Source of the DNA: Motacilla alba alba
Taxonomy: Eukaryota > Chordata > Aves > Passeriformes > Motacillidae
Assembly: GCF_015832195.1 (NCBI RefSeq)
Contig: NC_052019.1
Span: 3,643,685 to 3,707,684, forward strand
DNA length: 64,000 nucleotides
Reading direction: 5' to 3'
The notes beneath the pieces were generated by a model. The model ran no database searches. It was not told where the DNA came from and saw only the letters and a list, made by a program, of their open reading frames with translations. Made by a program: the position numbers and the translations under genes. Position 1 is the stretch's first letter; every line of letters starts with the position of its first letter. This document shows positions 62,101 through 64,000 of this stretch, one piece after another.

Positions 62101-63106
62101 TGATGATTCAGTGTGGATTAGTTATTGAAGAAATTCCAGCAATAGAGTTTACCTGCTCTTCACTGAGGACATAAAGGATTAGAGCTTTATTTTGTTATAA
62201 AATTGTAAAGAATGGTCTTAGCAAACCTCGTTATTGTTGTGGTAATTGTTACTGTAACTCTGCACAAGGCATTGAATGCATAAGAAGAAAAGTACCCTGT
62301 AAAAGTTGTTTTTACTTGACTTTGAAAGCTTTGGTTTCTCTGTTGCTGTGCAGAAATTTTAGGACTATTCTTGGCTATTCCATACTTTTGTTTTGATTTT
62401 TTTTTTTTTTTGCTTCCTATATAGAAAATACATTCTGTTCTGCTCATACTGAATTATCAGTCCTAAATATATATATATATACATATACACCCATGGAAGC
62501 TGCTGCTTCTGTATTGCCAGCTCTGGAAGAAACCTGGTGAACTAGACTTTCTTTTCTCCTGCAATTCAATCTGCCCAATGAATTGCACAGATTCCTTGGA
62601 AAACAGTTTCTAATAAGATTCCCACGACTTTCTGAAAACATAGAACAGCAGAGGCAACAGGAGGTGTCTAGGAGGAAAATTTATCCATGGAACAAGTGTG
62701 AAGTGATTTTTGCCTAGAATGCTTCCCCACCCTGAGCTAAATCATGGCTTGTAAAGGAAGAGGAGACTGAAAATGAAAATGCATTTGGTAAAAAGTCAGA
62801 GGACAGGTTTTATTTCCATACTTCTTGTGCAGGTATGGAAAAGGTACATGATGGGCAGGGTTCTGCAGTGTTGTGGATAACTCGATACTGCTACTCTCTC
62901 TTAAGTTTTTCCTAAAAAAACCCAAATTTTTATCAGGATACATAAAAATGCTTTCATAACTTGATTTCTAAGGTGGTTCCATACATGTGTTGTTCAAAAC
63001 AGAGACATATATTTATGCTTCCTTAATGCCATATTTGGGAAGTTGAAGCAGATTCAGTTTGTTTTTTCCTGAAATTTTAACTTTACTGTTATACCAGCTT
63101 TTTGTT
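59159..63106. other. intron, no recognised interspersed element
   Basis: AT-rich. Short TA runs lie at about 61876-61894 (followed by T9 and GTGTGTGTG) and 62467-62481. There is a T run at about 62398-62411. Confidence 0.5.
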
Positions 63107-63171
63107 CCCCTAGAAAACACAAATTTTTCCCCTAGAAAATACATTTTTCCCCTAGAAAATACAAAATTTTT
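63107..63171 (+). repeat. three tandem copies of a 20-23 bp motif
   Basis: CCCCTAGAAAATACA followed by A and T runs occurs at 63107, 63129 and 63149. Unit lengths are 22, 20 and 23. Confidence 0.93.
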
Positions 63172-64000
63172 CCCCCTTTTTTTTAAATTGAAAGACATAA
63201 AAGTACAGAGCTGTGCAACGAAAAGTGTTTGCAGATGTCTTTACTCCTTTGTTTCTTTTTAATATGATTTTTTTTTTCTTTAGTGAGTCAATGGATCCCT
63301 TTATTTCTTTGGGTTATTAAGAAGCATCACAAACAAGTTATAAAGAGCTTAAAAAGTTCAAAGGAGAGTTTTCAGTGTGTTTGACCCCTCTTTATGTCCA
63401 GATATGGTGTCCAAGGCTATGAGGAGTTTACAACACTGAACCCTCTGTTTCCATATTGTATTTCTGCTTTTTGGTATTAAAGCTGAGTTGTGCCATTTAA
63501 TGCTCTCCTGGAAAGTGCTAAATTTATATTTTGTGGTGATTAGGATGGGTTTAGAGCATGGCCAGGAAAGGGAAGAACATATTCTTACGTACCAGGAGCT
63601 CTGGGCTTCATGACCTCCTGTCAGATAATTTTCCTCAAAGATTAGGAAAGAAAATTGGTGAGATGAGACTCAGTCAATGTATCTGTGATCTTAACACACT
63701 CTCAGGCTGTGCAAATCTGTATAAATCAGCACTCTCACAGAAAACCCAAGTCTTAGAGAAATTATGGTATTTTCTTGTTAGTCTTCACACATGTAACAAT
63801 CCCTTTTGGTTTTCTACTGGGCATGTGTAATATATATCTTAAGATAAATGTTCTTATTTCATAGGAATGCAGAATTTTGGGTTCCTAGCTGTACTCTTCC
63901 CTTCTCTTCCTCCAAAATAATCTTTTGGGGTTTGGTTTGCTGGGTTTTATTTTTTCCAAAAGTATTTTGTTCTATACTGATTTATGCAGCACTGACTTAA
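63172..64000. other. intron, no recognised element
   Basis: AT-rich unique sequence up to the window edge. Confidence 0.5.

Overview
The window looks like bird nuclear DNA, most likely from a songbird. It carries about twenty fragments of the CR1 LINE, with the typical avian 3' end, and several endogenous-retrovirus solo LTRs of a type I associate with passerine genomes. Background sequence is AT-rich and CpG-poor, and no run of open frames suggests a compact genome.

Only one coding segment can be supported: a 204-base internal exon at 832-1035 on the + strand. It has clean AG and GT splice borders and translates to a stretch of alpha-catenin. It fits the neural paralog CTNNA2 best and covers the start of the vinculin-binding M region. 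The 831 bases before it are the end of the upstream intron. Everything from 1036 to 64000 reads as the start of the next, very long intron. That agrees with the giant intron known at this place in vertebrate CTNNA2. The nested antisense gene LRRTM1, which sits in a CTNNA2 intron in mammals, is not in this window.

Layout: 1-831, intron end containing CR1 pieces, a TA-repeat expansion and a tandem duplication. 832-1035, the exon. 1036-about 24000, quiet intron with a few CR1 fragments, a 32-bp minisatellite (7.4 kb), an imperfect hairpin (12.6 kb) and a CpG-bearing patch (15.4-15.9 kb). 24-32 kb, LTR-derived and CR1 pieces, a homeodomain-motif-rich patch (28.6-28.9 kb), and a CR1 carrying a copy of DNA found 1.7 kb upstream. 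37.2 kb, a pure AGAGG array. 40.5-41.1 kb, a CpG cluster with a full CTCF core. 43-48 kb, CR1 and two LTRs. 50-55 kb, old and young CR1. 56.2 kb, a three-part trinucleotide array. 58.6-59.2 kb, a solo LTR with a perfect 6-bp target duplication inside a CR1. 59-64 kb, mostly featureless.

I found no new gene system. The most useful leads are a possible CR1-derived pseudo-exon just upstream of the exon, the templated insertion near 31.9 kb, the CpG/CTCF patch near 40.8 kb, and the extreme GC3 of the exon.
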